Source of the DNA: Prorocentrum cordatum
Taxonomy: Eukaryota > Sar > Dinophyceae > Prorocentrales > Prorocentraceae
DNA length: 64,000 nucleotides
Reading direction: 5' to 3'
Assembly: GCA_963575745.1 (NCBI GenBank)
Contig: CAUYUJ010005747.1
Location: 60,001 to 124,000 of the forward strand
Shown here: positions 41,433-54,471 of the stretch, piece by piece
Numbering within the stretch: the first letter of the stretch is position 1
How the letters are laid out: each line of letters opens with the position of its first letter
The notes under the pieces: model-generated
What the model was told of the DNA's origin: nothing
Seen by the model: the letters and a program-made list of their open reading frames with translations, nothing else
Database searches by the model: none
Translations under genes and position numbers: made by a program

Positions 41433-43034
41433 TTAAAAGACGGGGGGGGGGGGGGGGGGGAGCTCGGAGTAACCTAGCCGGGTGGGGAACGCATCCAGGA
41501 AGTTTTCACCGGCTTCAAAGTCGCAAGGCTTCTCCGCAAAGACAGGGCCCCAGTGCGAAGCCAGAGCCTCCAGGATCTTGGCAGGAGTCTGGGCAATCGT
41601 GCGATCGGCCGCGCGAACGCCAGCGAGCGGGCTTCTCCGATCAAAAGGCGACCAGAGCTTCGACATCTGCTGCATGCGCCGCTGACGACGCTGGATCCGA
41701 TACAGCTTGGCCTGATCTGTAAGCCACCGAGCATTAGCCTGCAAACTCTGGCGAGTAGCCCGCGCCACCTCGCCGCGCAAGGCGTCGGAGAGCGCGGTGA
41801 AGGAGGTGGGGGAGATGAGGGAGACCTTCTTGTAGTCAAAATCGAGGTGGAGGTGTTCACGACGCAGAGGATGAGAGCGGTGAAGACGGAGCGCGAGTAG
41901 CCAGTGCTGGCGAATGACGGCACGAGCCATGCTGCAAATCATCAGATATCGGGCAAGAGGCGAGTCCGGCCGACGGAGGATGATCGCGTTCCGTGCGTGA
42001 CGTGCGCTCTCCATCATCAACATCTTGAAATACTCGAGCTTGAGGGGAGTAGAGAGGTGTGAGTAGTCTGCTGCCTCGGCCGACATCTTCAAATACTTGG
42101 CATATTCGGGCGCGCGAAAGATCTCCTTCGGCGCAGGGCGCTGGCCAGCAGGAGGCTCATCGCGCAGGCGAAGGACCGCCACCGCCGCCGCATGGTCCGA
42201 CACTTGCTCGGCAGCTAAGAACTCAGGCCGGTCTACCACCTCCCCGCCCGAGGCGCATTGCGAGAGAATCCAGCCAGGCAGCGAGGAGAACACCCGATCG
42301 ATAAACGACAGAAACTTCGATTGAGCATTAAAGTGGGAGGGGGTGGACAGCTCGAACTCGACCGAGTGATGGAGAGCCGAGCGCCATTCAGGGGGAAGAG
42401 GACGAGGTTCGAACTCAACAGACTCATTCACGGGGTTGAGCGCGAGCGGGGCGAAGGCAGGAAGGTTGAAGTCCCCCGAGATAGTGACCACGCGGTTCAG
42501 CGGATCTTCTTTAGCTAGGGCCAGCGAGTCCTGAATCGATGTTAAGAGCAGACGACGTTCTCCCTGCGAGAAGCCAAAATGGTGAATGTTGTAGTGCCAA
42601 TCCCAAGACACGTCATTCAGCGAACCAATCTTAGTGAGGAGTGCTCGCCCGTCGATGAGGGGAAGAGGAGTGACAGCTGGACGCTCGTGCCCAAACCTTG
42701 TGCGTCTCTCAGCGGATGCTAGAAAACGCAGGTAGAGAGTGACCGCGCCTCCAGCATTCGGAGAGGGATGAAAAGAGAATGAGGCCTCAAAAGGAAGGTG
42801 GAGGTGGTGGAGGAGATCCTTAAGCTCAGGCTCATCGCCATGAACTTCTCGCAGCGCCACAATGCTGCCACGCACGAGCAACCTACGCAAAAATCTGATC
42901 ATTTTCGCTCGGACAGGCGGCTCGAAGTGAAACAAAGCGCGCATTCCACGTCGCGATGCGGAAGATCGAGGTCGAGGAAGAGTGAGGAGAGGAGGTACCG
43001 TGCCACAGCGCGCTGAGATTGCTAGGAGCTCCAC
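41433..43034 (-). pseudogene. second LINE: AP-like endonuclease and RT N-terminus
   Basis: A 533-codon frame with all main EEP motifs: SIVALREVHGDE (Glu63), WHYNIHHFGFS (Asn149, His151), TISGDFNLPAF (Asp188, Asn190), SFIDRVFSSLP (Asp246), QVSDHAAAVAVL (Asp280, His281). The initial Asn motif (FRIATWNAR) is found just upstream in another frame, so an indel falls near 42,945. The C-terminal part (RQRRMQQMSKLWSPFDRRSP and EALASHWGPVFAEKPCDF) is the typical linker before the RT. The frame ends in a poly-Pro run encoded by 18 consecutive C (plus strand G at 41,443-41,460), after which the RT continues in another frame. Confidence 0.85.
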
Positions 43035-43813
43035 GCAGTTGGAGCTGGGCCCGCAAGGGCTCTCTCCACAAGCGGGGCAAGCTGGGGCTGATCCATTCCA
43101 GTGGGCCCTGTGAAACGAATTGTGTACTTCTTGCTGGTCGGCTCTCCTTCCACGAGCCAGTCGTCCTCCTCGATGTTACTATCCTCAAGCCACGACCGGA
43201 CTTCATCTGCCACAGCCGTTGCCGTGACGAGCTGCTTGGACCAGACGATGACGATGCCCTGGTTGATCTCGCGATGGAACGAGCTGCCAGGCGTGAACTG
43301 CTTGGTCGGCGGTGGCTCCTGCTTGACGATGCCAAACTCCTGGCGAAGCTTGCGCATCTCCTTCTCCACCTCTGCCAGTCTGTCCGATGTAGTCTTCTGC
43401 TCGAGCTCGACGATGTTGATGCGACGCTCGAACTGCTTGCGCAATCCCTCGCACGACTGGTTGATGGACGTCTTGAGGCCGGCCAGGGCAGCATTGACGC
43501 TCTCCGAAGAGGCTCCGACATTGGCCAGGACGCTCTGCATGCTTTCGTCCATGGTCTGCTTGAAATCGTGGAACTCCTGGCGCAACTCAGAGTCGACATG
43601 CTTGCGACGCTTATCATCATGCACATGCCGAGGAGAAGCTGGCGGAGTCCGAAACTCCTCACCCCGCCGCCCATGGCTGGGAGGGGTGAGGGTGTCGTCG
43701 GCGTCCATGGCGAACTGCTGCTGCAGCGGGGCTGACATGCCATCAGCCGCGGCACCAGCGGCGCGGCCCGGCGTCGGCACCTGCACATTGCTGAAGCTGG
43801 CATCCCTCGCCAA
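43022..43813 (-). CDS. second LINE: ORF1, coiled-coil RNA-binding-type protein
   Basis: 263 codons, Met to stop, intact. N-terminal 80 residues are Pro/Ala/Ser-rich with a basic patch (DDKRRKHVDSELRQEF). Residues about 75-165 form a long heptad-rich coiled coil (FDFKQTMD-type, ending TSDRLAEVEKEMRKLRQEFG). The C-terminal part (INQGIVIVWSKQLVTATAVA; SKKYTIRFTG) has alternating beta and helix character like an RRM-type or L1 ORF1-like nucleic-acid-binding domain. This is the expected architecture for an ORF1p that binds element RNA as a trimer; trimerisation is inferred from family knowledge only. The stop overlaps the start of the ORF2 frame. Confidence 0.75.
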   Translation of the reverse strand: MARDASFSNVQVPTPGRAAGAAADGMSAPLQQQFAMDADDTLTPPSHGRRGEEFRTPPASPRHVHDDKRRKHVDSELRQEFHDFKQTMDESMQSVLANVGASSESVNAALAGLKTSINQSCEGLRKQFERRINIVELEQKTTSDRLAEVEKEMRKLRQEFGIVKQEPPPTKQFTPGSSFHREINQGIVIVWSKQLVTATAVADEVRSWLEDSNIEEDDWLVEGEPTSKKYTIRFTGPTGMDQPQLAPLVERALAGPAPTAWSS

Positions 43814-43939
43814 CTGGTTTTGTTGGCACCCGCAGGGACAAGACAGGGCACCAGAATGTGAGGGTGCGAGAGCGAAAGAAGAGGAAGGCGCGCTGGCACC
43901 TACGTCGCTCGAGGACAGCGACGGATGGGCCCAAAGCTA

Positions 43940-44577
43940 ATCGCAACACCTCGGGTGACCCACCCTTCGTTACGTTTAGCCTTGGGCCAGAATGGCTACG
44001 GACTTCCTCCGCCTCCTCCTCCTCCTCCTCCTCCTCCTCCTCCTCCTCCTCCTCCTCCTCCCCCTCCCGCCCCCGCACCCCGGGGGACGCCGCCAAACTG
44101 CGGTTTCCTTCCCCCGGGGGGGTCGCCAGGTCCCGTGGCCTCCCCCAGGGCGGTGTTGGTTCCCCCCAGCGCTCGCCGCCCTGGGGCGGGACCGGCGGCT
44201 CGTCTCTGTCGTGTCGTTCGTCCGTGTCGTGTCGTTCGTGTCGCGTCGTTCGTTTCGTCCCCCTGTCGTGTCGCGTCGTGTCGTGTCGTGGCGGGCCGGG
44301 CCCCTGGGGTGGGTGGCGTGGATTTGGCTTGGTCTGGCCCCCCCCCGTTTTGTCGGCTGCCGGGTGTTTCCGGCTGGGCCGTTTCCGGCCGACAGAACGT
44401 GGGGGGGGGGAGCTGGCCAGCTGCTATTCCCATGCTGCCCGCTTGCGGGGGGCCCGCTGGCGCCGTGCGCCACCCGCGCCGTGAGTGCCCCGCGGCCGGC
44501 CGTGCGCCCGCGCGCGGGCGCCCGCCGGCCGCGGTGGCGCGCGACTTTAGTGCTGTGCGCTCCCCATTTCGAGGGCA
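43940..44577. other. GC-rich spacer with TCC and GTCGT repeats
   Basis: TCC tract at 44,005-44,062, then GC-rich unique sequence, a (GTCGT/GTGTC) pentamer cluster at 44,205-44,293, and further GC-rich unique DNA. Long frames on both strands are compositional. Confidence 0.6.
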
Positions 44578-44580
44578 TTC

Positions 44581-44645
44581 CAATCCAATCCAATCCAATC
44601 CAATCCAATCCAATCCAATCCAATCCAATCCAATCCAATCCAATC
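44581..44645 (+). repeat. 13 perfect CAATC pentamers
   Basis: Exactly thirteen uninterrupted copies of CAATC, directly followed by a TCC tract and the A-type satellite. Each unit boundary creates a CCAAT motif. Confidence 0.95.
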
Positions 44646-45600
44646 CTCCTCCTCCTCCTCCTCCTCCTCCTCCTCCTCCTCCTCCTCCTTGGGAGTGCTG
44701 AAACCAGCAAATCGCCAGAGACATCCTCCCAAAACTGCTCCGAAAACGACAGGTGCCCAGCATCATAACGGCCAAATCGCCTGAGACATTCCCACAAACT
44801 GGGCGCGAACGTCCTCCAAATCTGCAACGAAAGCGAAACATGTTGGAAGAGAAAATGGCCAAACCGCCTGATAGATCCCCACAAAATTCAACGAAAGGGG
44901 CCGAGTGCAATACCCTCCCGCCGCTCCCCTTAGTGCTGAAACCAGCGAATCGCCTGAGACATCCTCCAAATCTGCTCCGAAAGCAAAACATGCTGGAGGA
45001 AAAAATGGCCACACCGCGTGAGACATCCCTACAAAATCCCGCGAAAGGGGCCGAGTGAACTACCCCCCCGCCGCTCCCCTTAGAGTGCTGAAACCAGCGA
45101 ATCGCCTGAGGCATCCTCCAAATCTGCTCCGAAAGCGAAACGTGCTGGAAGAGAAAGTGGCCAAGCCGCCGGAGGCATCCCCACAAAATCCTGCGAAAGG
45201 GGCCGAGTGCAATACCCCCCCGAGCTCCCTTAGGAGTGCTGCAACCAGCGAATCGCCTGAGACATCCTCCAAATCTGCTCCGAAAGCGAAACATGTTGGA
45301 AGAGAAAATGACCAAACCGCCGGAGGCATCCCCACAAAATCCTGCGAAAGGGCCGAGTGCAATACCCTCCCGCCGCTCCCCTTGGGAGTGCTGAAACCAC
45401 AGAATCGCCTGAGACATCCTCAACATCAGTGTGTGTGTGTGTGTGTGAGTCATCCGATGAGTCATGACTGAGTCCGAGTAATGACTGAGTCTGAATGATG
45501 AGTGAATCTGAGTGATGAGTGGGTCTGAGTGATGTATGAGCCTGATTGATGAGCGAGTGGGTCTAATTGAGAGGAGGTGACGTGGTGTTCTGGTCTTTTT
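44646..45600 (+). repeat. composite repeat A, partial copy
   Basis: TCC tract, then satellite units starting near 44,692, 44,931, 45,081, 45,233 and 45,386 (first long, then 150-153 bp), then a (GT)n run at 45,429-45,447 and a TGAGTGATGAG repeat to 45,575. It lacks the head and GAGT modules; these were lost or lie beyond the LINE. Confidence 0.85.
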
Positions 45601-47934
<2,334 letters not shown>

Positions 47935-48362
47935 CTGTTCCTCCGGCGCGGTCCGCCAATAACAAGAACCCAATATTTAGGATCTGGGGAAAACCAAGAA
48001 ACCCTTGCTTAGGATATGGGGAACAAGAACCCCAGACTTAGGATATGGGGAATTATTCACTGCGCGGAGCTGAGCTCACCATGTGTGAATCTACTCGCAT
48101 GGACTTGTCCGCCGTGAGTGTCTAGGCGCAAGAGTTTTCGAATATAAGCGGGCTTGAACTGTGACGGCCTGGTCATGCATCTAACTGCGAATGAATTGGA
48201 GTGTGAATGAGCCTCAGTAGTACGAGCGCGTCTCTGCGCATGAGCCGGGGCCTCCTGGGGCCTCCTGAAACCTACTGGAGCTTCCTGGGGCCTCCAGGAG
48301 CCTCTTGGGGCCTCCTGGGGCCTCCTGGGACCTCCTAGGAAGGATTCGTGCCCCAGGAGAGG

Positions 48363-48399
<37 letters not shown>

Positions 48400-49670
48400 T
48401 ATAGCAACAGACGTGCATAAAACATTGGGGATTGGAGCCGCACGAGTATGGCAATCTATAGGAACACGCGTAAAACACCAAGGACTCGTGCCCCAGAAGA
48501 GACCCAAAATACAGGAACATCAGTAAAACATCGAGGATTGTGTACACAGGAGGAGGACAATATTTAGAAACATACTATAATATTAAGGATTCGTGCTCCA
48601 GGTGAGGCCCAATCTATAAGAGCATACGTAAAACACATAGGATTGGAACCACTCCTGTTGCCGTCTGAGGCCTCCTGCTCCTGGGGCCCCTCCAGGCCTC
48701 TTGTTGCCTTCCGATGCCTCCTGGCGCTTCCTGTGGCCTCCTGTGGCCTCCTGGGGCTTCATCAGGCCTCCTGGAGTTTCCTGGGGCCTCCTGGAGCCTC
48801 CTGGGACATCCTGTGGCCTCTTGAGTCTGTCTGTGGCCGCCTGATGCCTCCTGGGACCTCATGTGGCCTCCAGGGGCCTCCCGGAGCCTCCTGAGGCATC
48901 CTGAGGAGAATATGTGCCCACGAGCCTGGCCACCAAAACAAGCAAACCGATCAAGACATCCTCAAAATCTGGCCCACCTGGGGGGTGAACATGAGCGCCT
49001 CGCTCGAGACATCCTCCAAATCTGCTCCGAAAGCGGAGGATGTTGGTGACCAAAACAAGCAAACCGCTCGAAACATCCCCGCCATCTGCTGGGCGCGAAC
49101 GGAGGCCGTGCAATACCCCTGGCGCCCCCCCCTCAGGAGTGCTACTGTGGCATCATGAGGAGAATATGTGCCCACGAGTCTGGCCACCAAAACAAACAAA
49201 CCGATCGAGACATCTTCAACATCTGGCCCACCTGGGGGGTGAAAATGAGCGCCTCGCTCGAGTCGTCCTCCAAATCTGCTCTGAAAGCGGAGAATGTCGG
49301 CGACCTAAACAAGCAAACCGCTCGAAATACCCCCGCCATCTGGGCGCGAACGGAGGCAATACCCCTGGCGCCCCCTCCCCTTGGGAGTGCTAAAACCAGC
49401 GAGCCGCTCGAGACATCCTGATCATCTGCTCATCGTCATCATCATCTCATCTGCTCATCCTCATCATAATCATCAGCATCAGCATCACCATCACAAACAT
49501 CATCATCGTCATCATCATCAGCACCATCTTCATCTTCATCATACTCATCTATCATTCACCATCACCCCATCACCATCAGACTCACATCATACTCTCACCA
49601 TGCCAAGGTCATCATCATGACAATCATCATCAGTGTCTAGTGCAGAGAGGGAGGAGGTGGTATGGGTGGT
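47935..49670 (+). repeat. composite repeat B, copy 2 with inserted 35-mers
   Basis: The start box is interrupted after GCCAATAA by three copies of a roughly 35-bp element (47,963-48,050), then resumes with AATTATTCACTGCGCGGAGC. Head to 48,245; GGCCTCCTG array to 48,350; ACGTAAAACA array with an (AT)16 run at 48,366-48,397; second GGCCTCCTG array 48,655-48,905; satellite 48,920-49,410; CAT microsatellite 49,420-49,625. Confidence 0.85.
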
Positions 49671-50568
49671 CCGGCGCGGTCGGAGAATTATTCGCTGCGT
49701 GGAGCTCCCCATATGTGCATCTATTCGCATGGACCTGTCCGCCGTAAATGTCTAGGCGCAAGAGTTTTCGAATATAAGCGGGCTTCAGTTGTGACGGTCT
49801 GGTCATGAATCTAACTGCGAATGAATTGGAGTGTGAATGAGCCTCAGTAGTACGAGCGCGTCTCTGCGCATGAGCCTGGGGCCTCCTGGGGCCTCCTGGA
49901 ACCTACTGGGGCTTCCTGGGGCCTCCAGGAGCCTCTTGGGGCCTCCTGGGACCTCCTAGGGAGGATTCGTGTCCCAAGAGAGGCCCAATATATAGCAACA
50001 GACGTACATAAAGCATTGCGGATTGGAGCCACCGGAGAAGCGCAATCTATAGGAACACGCGTAAAACACCAAGGACTCGTGCCCCAGGAGCGGCCCAATA
50101 TATAGGACCATTCGTAAAACATTTAAGATTGTGTACTCAGGAAAAGGACAATCTATAGACACATACGTATAACGTCAAGGATTCGTGCTCCAGGTGAGGC
50201 CCAATCTAAAGGAGCATACGTAAAACACGTGGGAGTGGAGCCACTCCTGTTGCCTTCTGAGGCCTCCTGCTCCTGGGGCCCCTCCAGGCCTCTTGTTGCC
50301 TTCCGATGCCTCCTGGCGCTTCCTGTGGCCTCCTGTGGCCTCCTGTGGCTTCCTCAGGCCTCCTGGAGCTTCCTGGGGCCTCCTGGAGCTTCTAAGGACA
50401 TCCTGTAGCCTCTTGAATCTTTCTGTGGCCGCCTGATGCCTCCTGGGACCTCATGTGGCCTCCTGGGGCCTCCTGGAGCCTGTGGCATCCTGAGGAGAAT
50501 CTGAGCCCACGAGTCTGGCTACCAAAACAAGCAAACCGATCGAGACATCCTCAAAATCTGGCCACCTG
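49671..50568 (+). repeat. composite repeat B, copy 3, left part
   Basis: Start box GGCGCGGTCGGAGAATTATT (49,673), head to 49,870, GGCCTCCTG array, ACGTAAAACA array (49,970-50,245), second GGCCTCCTG array, then the first satellite unit, cut at CTGGCCACCTG by the copia insertion. Confidence 0.9.
50564..50568. repeat. target-site duplication, left
   Basis: ACCTG immediately left of the left LTR, identical to 58,814-58,818. Five bases is the length normal for Ty1/copia integrases. Confidence 0.9.
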
Positions 50569-50830
50569 TGATTTAACGCCTCGTCGAGGTTGACTCGAAG
50601 AGAAGTCGCTGAGATAATAAGATGATATCAGTAATCAACTTCCACTGTGTAGGATAGGAAGAGTGTATCTTTCCTCGGGGCAGGATGCCTGGGGCTCGAT
50701 CACGAGCCAAGTCAAACTAACAGTTCGATATGGAAACCGCGCACAGAAAGCTCGAGCACTGAATATGAGTACAGAAATCCACATGCCAACTTATTTTAGC
50801 GTTCTGGACAAAAACCTGATTTCTACGAGA
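50569..50830 (-). repeat. 3' LTR of the copia element
   Basis: 262 bp, from TGATTTAACGCCTCG to TTTCTACGAGA on the plus strand. It differs from the other LTR at three places: ACGCC versus TCGCC near the start, GATCACGAG versus GATCGCGAG, and TTCTGGAC versus TTCTAGAC. Confidence 0.95.
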
Positions 50831-50850
50831 CGGGGGGTTCAGTGCTCCCC

Positions 50851-53800
50851 TTACTTGAGGTGAAATACCTCCAGACCTGAAATGAGCTTCTGACGAGGCC
50901 TGGCAGAGTGCGACAGAGCTGAGAACGAGGTGGGACAAGCCTGTACAGCAGCGGCCAAGCTCGAGCGGGTCTGGAGCTGCTCATCCTCGAAGTCACTCTC
51001 AGGGTCTTCATCACTGTAGCGGGGCACCACGGGGGGTCGATCTTCATCGTCGATTTTGTCCAAGGTGTTCTTTTTCATGATCTTGCGACGCTTGGATGAA
51101 GTGAAGCTCGGGTCTTGTACCAGGGCCCACTGCTGCTTGACGTAGAAGCCCAAGGTGACCTGCAGAGCGGGCGCCTCCAACTTCGTGAGTCCGTCGGCTA
51201 TCATCGCTTCAGAATGAACCCATCGTAGTACGGTCGTAGCTGCACTCATGCTTTGACGTAGGGCAAGCGCTTCGATCGCAGACCTCTGGTCGTTGCAGCC
51301 GTAGCCGGATGAGCATGCTCTCACCACACTGTCGTACATGGCCTTGCAGTCAGTCACCAGCGTCCCGGACACCGTCTTGAGGCACTCGTTGATCTGATGG
51401 ACTGGTATCTGACGTCCGTGTAGCATCTCATACCAGGCTAGTCGAGCATACTCTTGAGCTTCGTTGGCCATAGTCCCCATTTGAATTTCAGCGCTAAGAG
51501 AACTGCGGGCTACCCTGGGTAACTTGCGAGAGGCTCCTTGAATCACTGAAACACTCGTAAGCTGACCGTCCAGAATCTTGCGTTCCGCCATCGCCATAAT
51601 CATTCCACCCTGAGAGCCTCCCGATTTCCGCACCTTCCATGCTGCATCATGCCATGTTACGAAGACCGGGTCGTCCATAGGCTTAAACACTATCGTGATC
51701 CACGAGGTCTCATGAGCGGTGTGCACTAGCTTGTTGATCTTCTTGACGGTCGCCATCGTTCCAGTAGGCACTTCACCACCCAGAATGCTAGTCTCTCCTG
51801 CGAGCCATGTCATTCCCTGAGACGCCAGGAACATGGTACTCCCCAGAGCGGCTCGGCACTTGGACTTGAGGCGGTCGGACAGCGGTACCTCATCCCTCAG
51901 CTTCGATTCTTCTTTGTTCAGCTCGATGTACTCAACCTTCTTCACGGCCTTGGCCAGGCTCTGAAGGATGGCGTAGTCTGCCAGCTGCACGTACTCCGAG
52001 CCGCACTGCGTGATGAATCCGGTCTCCCAGGATCCCCAACTGTACAGCTCCTGCACCTGGCACAAGTTCTTGTAACCTGGGGGTGAGCTCGGTATGCCCA
52101 TCACGAAGTCGTCCACGTGTACGAAGATGACCGTCTCAACCTGCCCGTTGCTGTCGTATTTGATCCACAGGCAGGGCTCCAGGGTCATCGCCACATATCC
52201 CAGCTTCCTCAGGTCGCTGTCCACCTTGTGATACCACTCCTTCGGGGCATTCACGAGTCCGTAGGCCGCCTTCAGCATCTTTGCGCACTCGTCATCTGAC
52301 AGCTGCATGGCCTCGCGGAGCTCAGGTACCGGCTCCACCAGCAGGTCGTGCTTGGCTTGAGTTGGATCTCCTTGCAGGAAAGCTGCCTTGACGTCGCCCT
52401 TGTAGAGCTTGAGTCGCATATTGGCCATCATCTGCAGCGCCAAGTTCCGGCCCCGAGACGAGACGGCGGGGCTCGACTTGTCGATCGTGGCCAGACGCGG
52501 GTCCTGGAACCCCAGCAGGATCAGCCTCGCTTTTACCTTGCCGTCGTCCTTCATGATCAGGTGCCACCTCATCTTCATAGGTTTCACCCCGGCTTTCCGG
52601 AGAGCCGCCTGGCACACCTCGTTGTGCATCCAGTTGTTCACCTCCACGAGCTTGGCGTTGCCCACCAAGGCCTTCACCTCTGGGGTCGCTTTCCTCAAGT
52701 TGATCTCGACCTGGCCCTTCTTGACTGCTTTCTTCAGCGTCTGCTTCGGCTTCTCGCTGAACGCCGCCAGCGCGTCGCCCTCCATGATGAACTCGGCCAG
52801 GTAGATGTCTCTGTCCTCCGTCATATTGGAGAAGATCTCCGCCACCCCGAGCTCCTCAGCCGTCCTCGCCTTCTTCTCGGGGGGTGCCTCTGATGGCGTA
52901 GTCGGTGCTGTCCTGCTCGCCACGCTGCGCTGGATTGATATTGGTACGTCATCCAGGAGAGGGTTCTTTCCCACTTGATACTCGGTGGAAGCCGGCCTTG
53001 CGGGTGCTGGTGCTGCTGCCGGAGGTGGTGTCGATGATGATGCTCGAGATTCTGGAGTCTCCTCTTGCTCGGGCTCTGAGTCGGGGGCCTCCACGATGCG
53101 GCGCAGTGCCTCTTCAGCGCTCCTGTCCTCCTTCCCGGGGGGCTGCTGATCTCCTTCAGGCCCTTCGAAGTCCTCGCTCGAGATCTCATCGACCCCGGGC
53201 ATGGCCTCATCCTCTGCTGGATCTTCGGGCACCGCATCCTCGTCGGCTCTCTCTGGCTCGGGATCTCCTTCAGGCTCGTCAGCTGAGACCTGGCGCTCAG
53301 CACGATCATGATCTACTCCCTCGGGCGGTCTCTGATGGCTTAAGTCCCAGTACCTCGCACCGATGTCCATGGCCTCCGTAAGGGGCTGTCTCTCAATGGG
53401 CTTCGCTTTCTGAAGGATCTCATGTAATGCCTTCTCGTGCTCCGACGCGGGACGAAGCTGCTGGGGCGTGGTCAGGATCAACTGATTGTGGTGGTACACC
53501 AGCACCAGGTTGCGGGGGGTCGCCTCGCCCTTCTCGTGACGGAAGAACTGGTTAACCACGAGGGCAGGTCCGATGAACTCGCCCTTGGACTTTTTCAGCT
53601 TATCCTTCCTGCTGCCAGGCTCTACCCAATAGAATACGAGCTCGCCCGTCTCCCACGTCCTGAACTTCCTCGTCTTGGAAAGCGCAGCCAGTCGAGCTTG
53701 TCGATCTGCGAGAGCCTCGGCGAAAGCTTTCCTGGCTTGCATGCGCATCTTCATCATCAGCTCCGCGCTGGTGCCTCTTTCCGCCTCAGCTTGGAGCTGC

Positions 53801-54471
53801 ACAACTGTGCCCGTCAGCTGGGAGTCGAGGGGACGCAGCTGCCTGCCGAAAATCACCTGATCGGGTGAGGCTCCGGATACCCGGAACATCTCCGCGTGGG
53901 CGGCCGCCGCCCAGCTGAACAGCTCTTGAATCGGGCACTCCGGATCCATGATGGCCATCCTCGTGGCTGCCACCTTGAGCAAGTTAATGGTCACCTCCAC
54001 GCGCCCGTGCTTCCAGTGTGCCTCGGCGGGTCCGACCTCCCAGTGAATCCCATGCTCTGAGGCCGTCTCGTTGAGCTTCTTGGCTCTGTAGGCTCCGGCT
54101 GGATCAGTCCTTATTTGAAGAGGACGACCGAAGTACCGAGCCCAGCAATTCACGAAGGTATCCCACACCGTCACCGACGATGTCTCGCCCGTGTTCCCCT
54201 TGTCCGGCACGGTGGTGTGGATCACTGGCACGGCCTTAGCTGAGCCCTCGTCGACCATCATCGTACCTCGAGCTCTGGTCTCGGTGACGGGGTGGATCCA
54301 GTCGAAGCCGCCCATCTGGAGCACGTCCAAGGGTTCCGCCTCGCGACCGGCTGCCACGGGCATCGGCTCCCGACGAGCCGTTGCCTCACAGATGCTGCAT
54401 TTCAGCTTGCCGGCCAGTGTGATAAACCCAGGGCTGAGCTCCCTTTCGAGTGAGGTAGGCGCGCATGGCAT
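50851..54471 (-). CDS. pol: copia pol segment: integrase, RT and RNase H
   Basis: 1,206 open codons; the first Met is probably not a true start because the upstream integrase text lies in the previous frame. Integrase: zinc-site Cys pair KCSICEA (25, 28), catalytic Asp57 (GGFDWIHP), Asp123 (RTDPAGAY) and Glu159 (WKHGRVE), i.e. D-D-35-E. An acidic Pro/Glu-rich linker spans about 380-545. RT: KARLILLGFQDP (647-658), KGDVKAAFLQGD (Asp693), AAYGLVNAPKEWY, and VHVDDFVMG (Asp787, Asp788). RNase H: TWHDAAWK (Asp942), SLSAEIQM (Glu995), VTDCKAMYDS (Asp1041), IADGLTK (Asp1093). All catalytic residues are present. After about 1130 a basic then acidic tail (SSKRRKIMKKN; DEDPESDFEDEQ) could help nuclear targeting. 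This part looks functional. Confidence 0.95.
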   Translation of the reverse strand: MPCAPTSLERELSPGFITLAGKLKCSICEATARREPMPVAAGREAEPLDVLQMGGFDWIHPVTETRARGTMMVDEGSAKAVPVIHTTVPDKGNTGETSSVTVWDTFVNCWARYFGRPLQIRTDPAGAYRAKKLNETASEHGIHWEVGPAEAHWKHGRVEVTINLLKVAATRMAIMDPECPIQELFSWAAAAHAEMFRVSGASPDQVIFGRQLRPLDSQLTGTVVQLQAEAERGTSAELMMKMRMQARKAFAEALADRQARLAALSKTRKFRTWETGELVFYWVEPGSRKDKLKKSKGEFIGPALVVNQFFRHEKGEATPRNLVLVYHHNQLILTTPQQLRPASEHEKALHEILQKAKPIERQPLTEAMDIGARYWDLSHQRPPEGVDHDRAERQVSADEPEGDPEPERADEDAVPEDPAEDEAMPGVDEISSEDFEGPEGDQQPPGKEDRSAEEALRRIVEAPDSEPEQEETPESRASSSTPPPAAAPAPARPASTEYQVGKNPLLDDVPISIQRSVASRTAPTTPSEAPPEKKARTAEELGVAEIFSNMTEDRDIYLAEFIMEGDALAAFSEKPKQTLKKAVKKGQVEINLRKATPEVKALVGNAKLVEVNNWMHNEVCQAALRKAGVKPMKMRWHLIMKDDGKVKARLILLGFQDPRLATIDKSSPAVSSRGRNLALQMMANMRLKLYKGDVKAAFLQGDPTQAKHDLLVEPVPELREAMQLSDDECAKMLKAAYGLVNAPKEWYHKVDSDLRKLGYVAMTLEPCLWIKYDSNGQVETVIFVHVDDFVMGIPSSPPGYKNLCQVQELYSWGSWETGFITQCGSEYVQLADYAILQSLAKAVKKVEYIELNKEESKLRDEVPLSDRLKSKCRAALGSTMFLASQGMTWLAGETSILGGEVPTGTMATVKKINKLVHTAHETSWITIVFKPMDDPVFVTWHDAAWKVRKSGGSQGGMIMAMAERKILDGQLTSVSVIQGASRKLPRVARSSLSAEIQMGTMANEAQEYARLAWYEMLHGRQIPVHQINECLKTVSGTLVTDCKAMYDSVVRACSSGYGCNDQRSAIEALALRQSMSAATTVLRWVHSEAMIADGLTKLEAPALQVTLGFYVKQQWALVQDPSFTSSKRRKIMKKNTLDKIDDEDRPPVVPRYSDEDPESDFEDEQLQTRSSLAAAVQACPTSFSALSHSARPRQKLISGLEVFHLK

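Larger units (their letters stand above)
39335..43900 (-). mobile_element. APE-type LINE with coiled-coil ORF1, broken copy
   Basis: A second, unrelated non-LTR element on the minus strand: ORF1 (43,813-43,022), then a long ORF2 with AP endonuclease (from about 42,960) and RT (41,420-39,335). A separate coiled-coil ORF1 upstream of APE-RT is the L1/Tx1-type layout. No RNase H is seen. The copy is disabled by an indel at the start of the endonuclease, a C18 homopolymer frameshift, and a lost motif A Asp. Confidence 0.85.

Noticed and set aside
50831-50870. Polypurine tract beside the 3' LTR
   Set aside because: The expected purine run is not there; the minus strand reads GGGGAGCACTGAACCCCCCG, so I did not annotate one.
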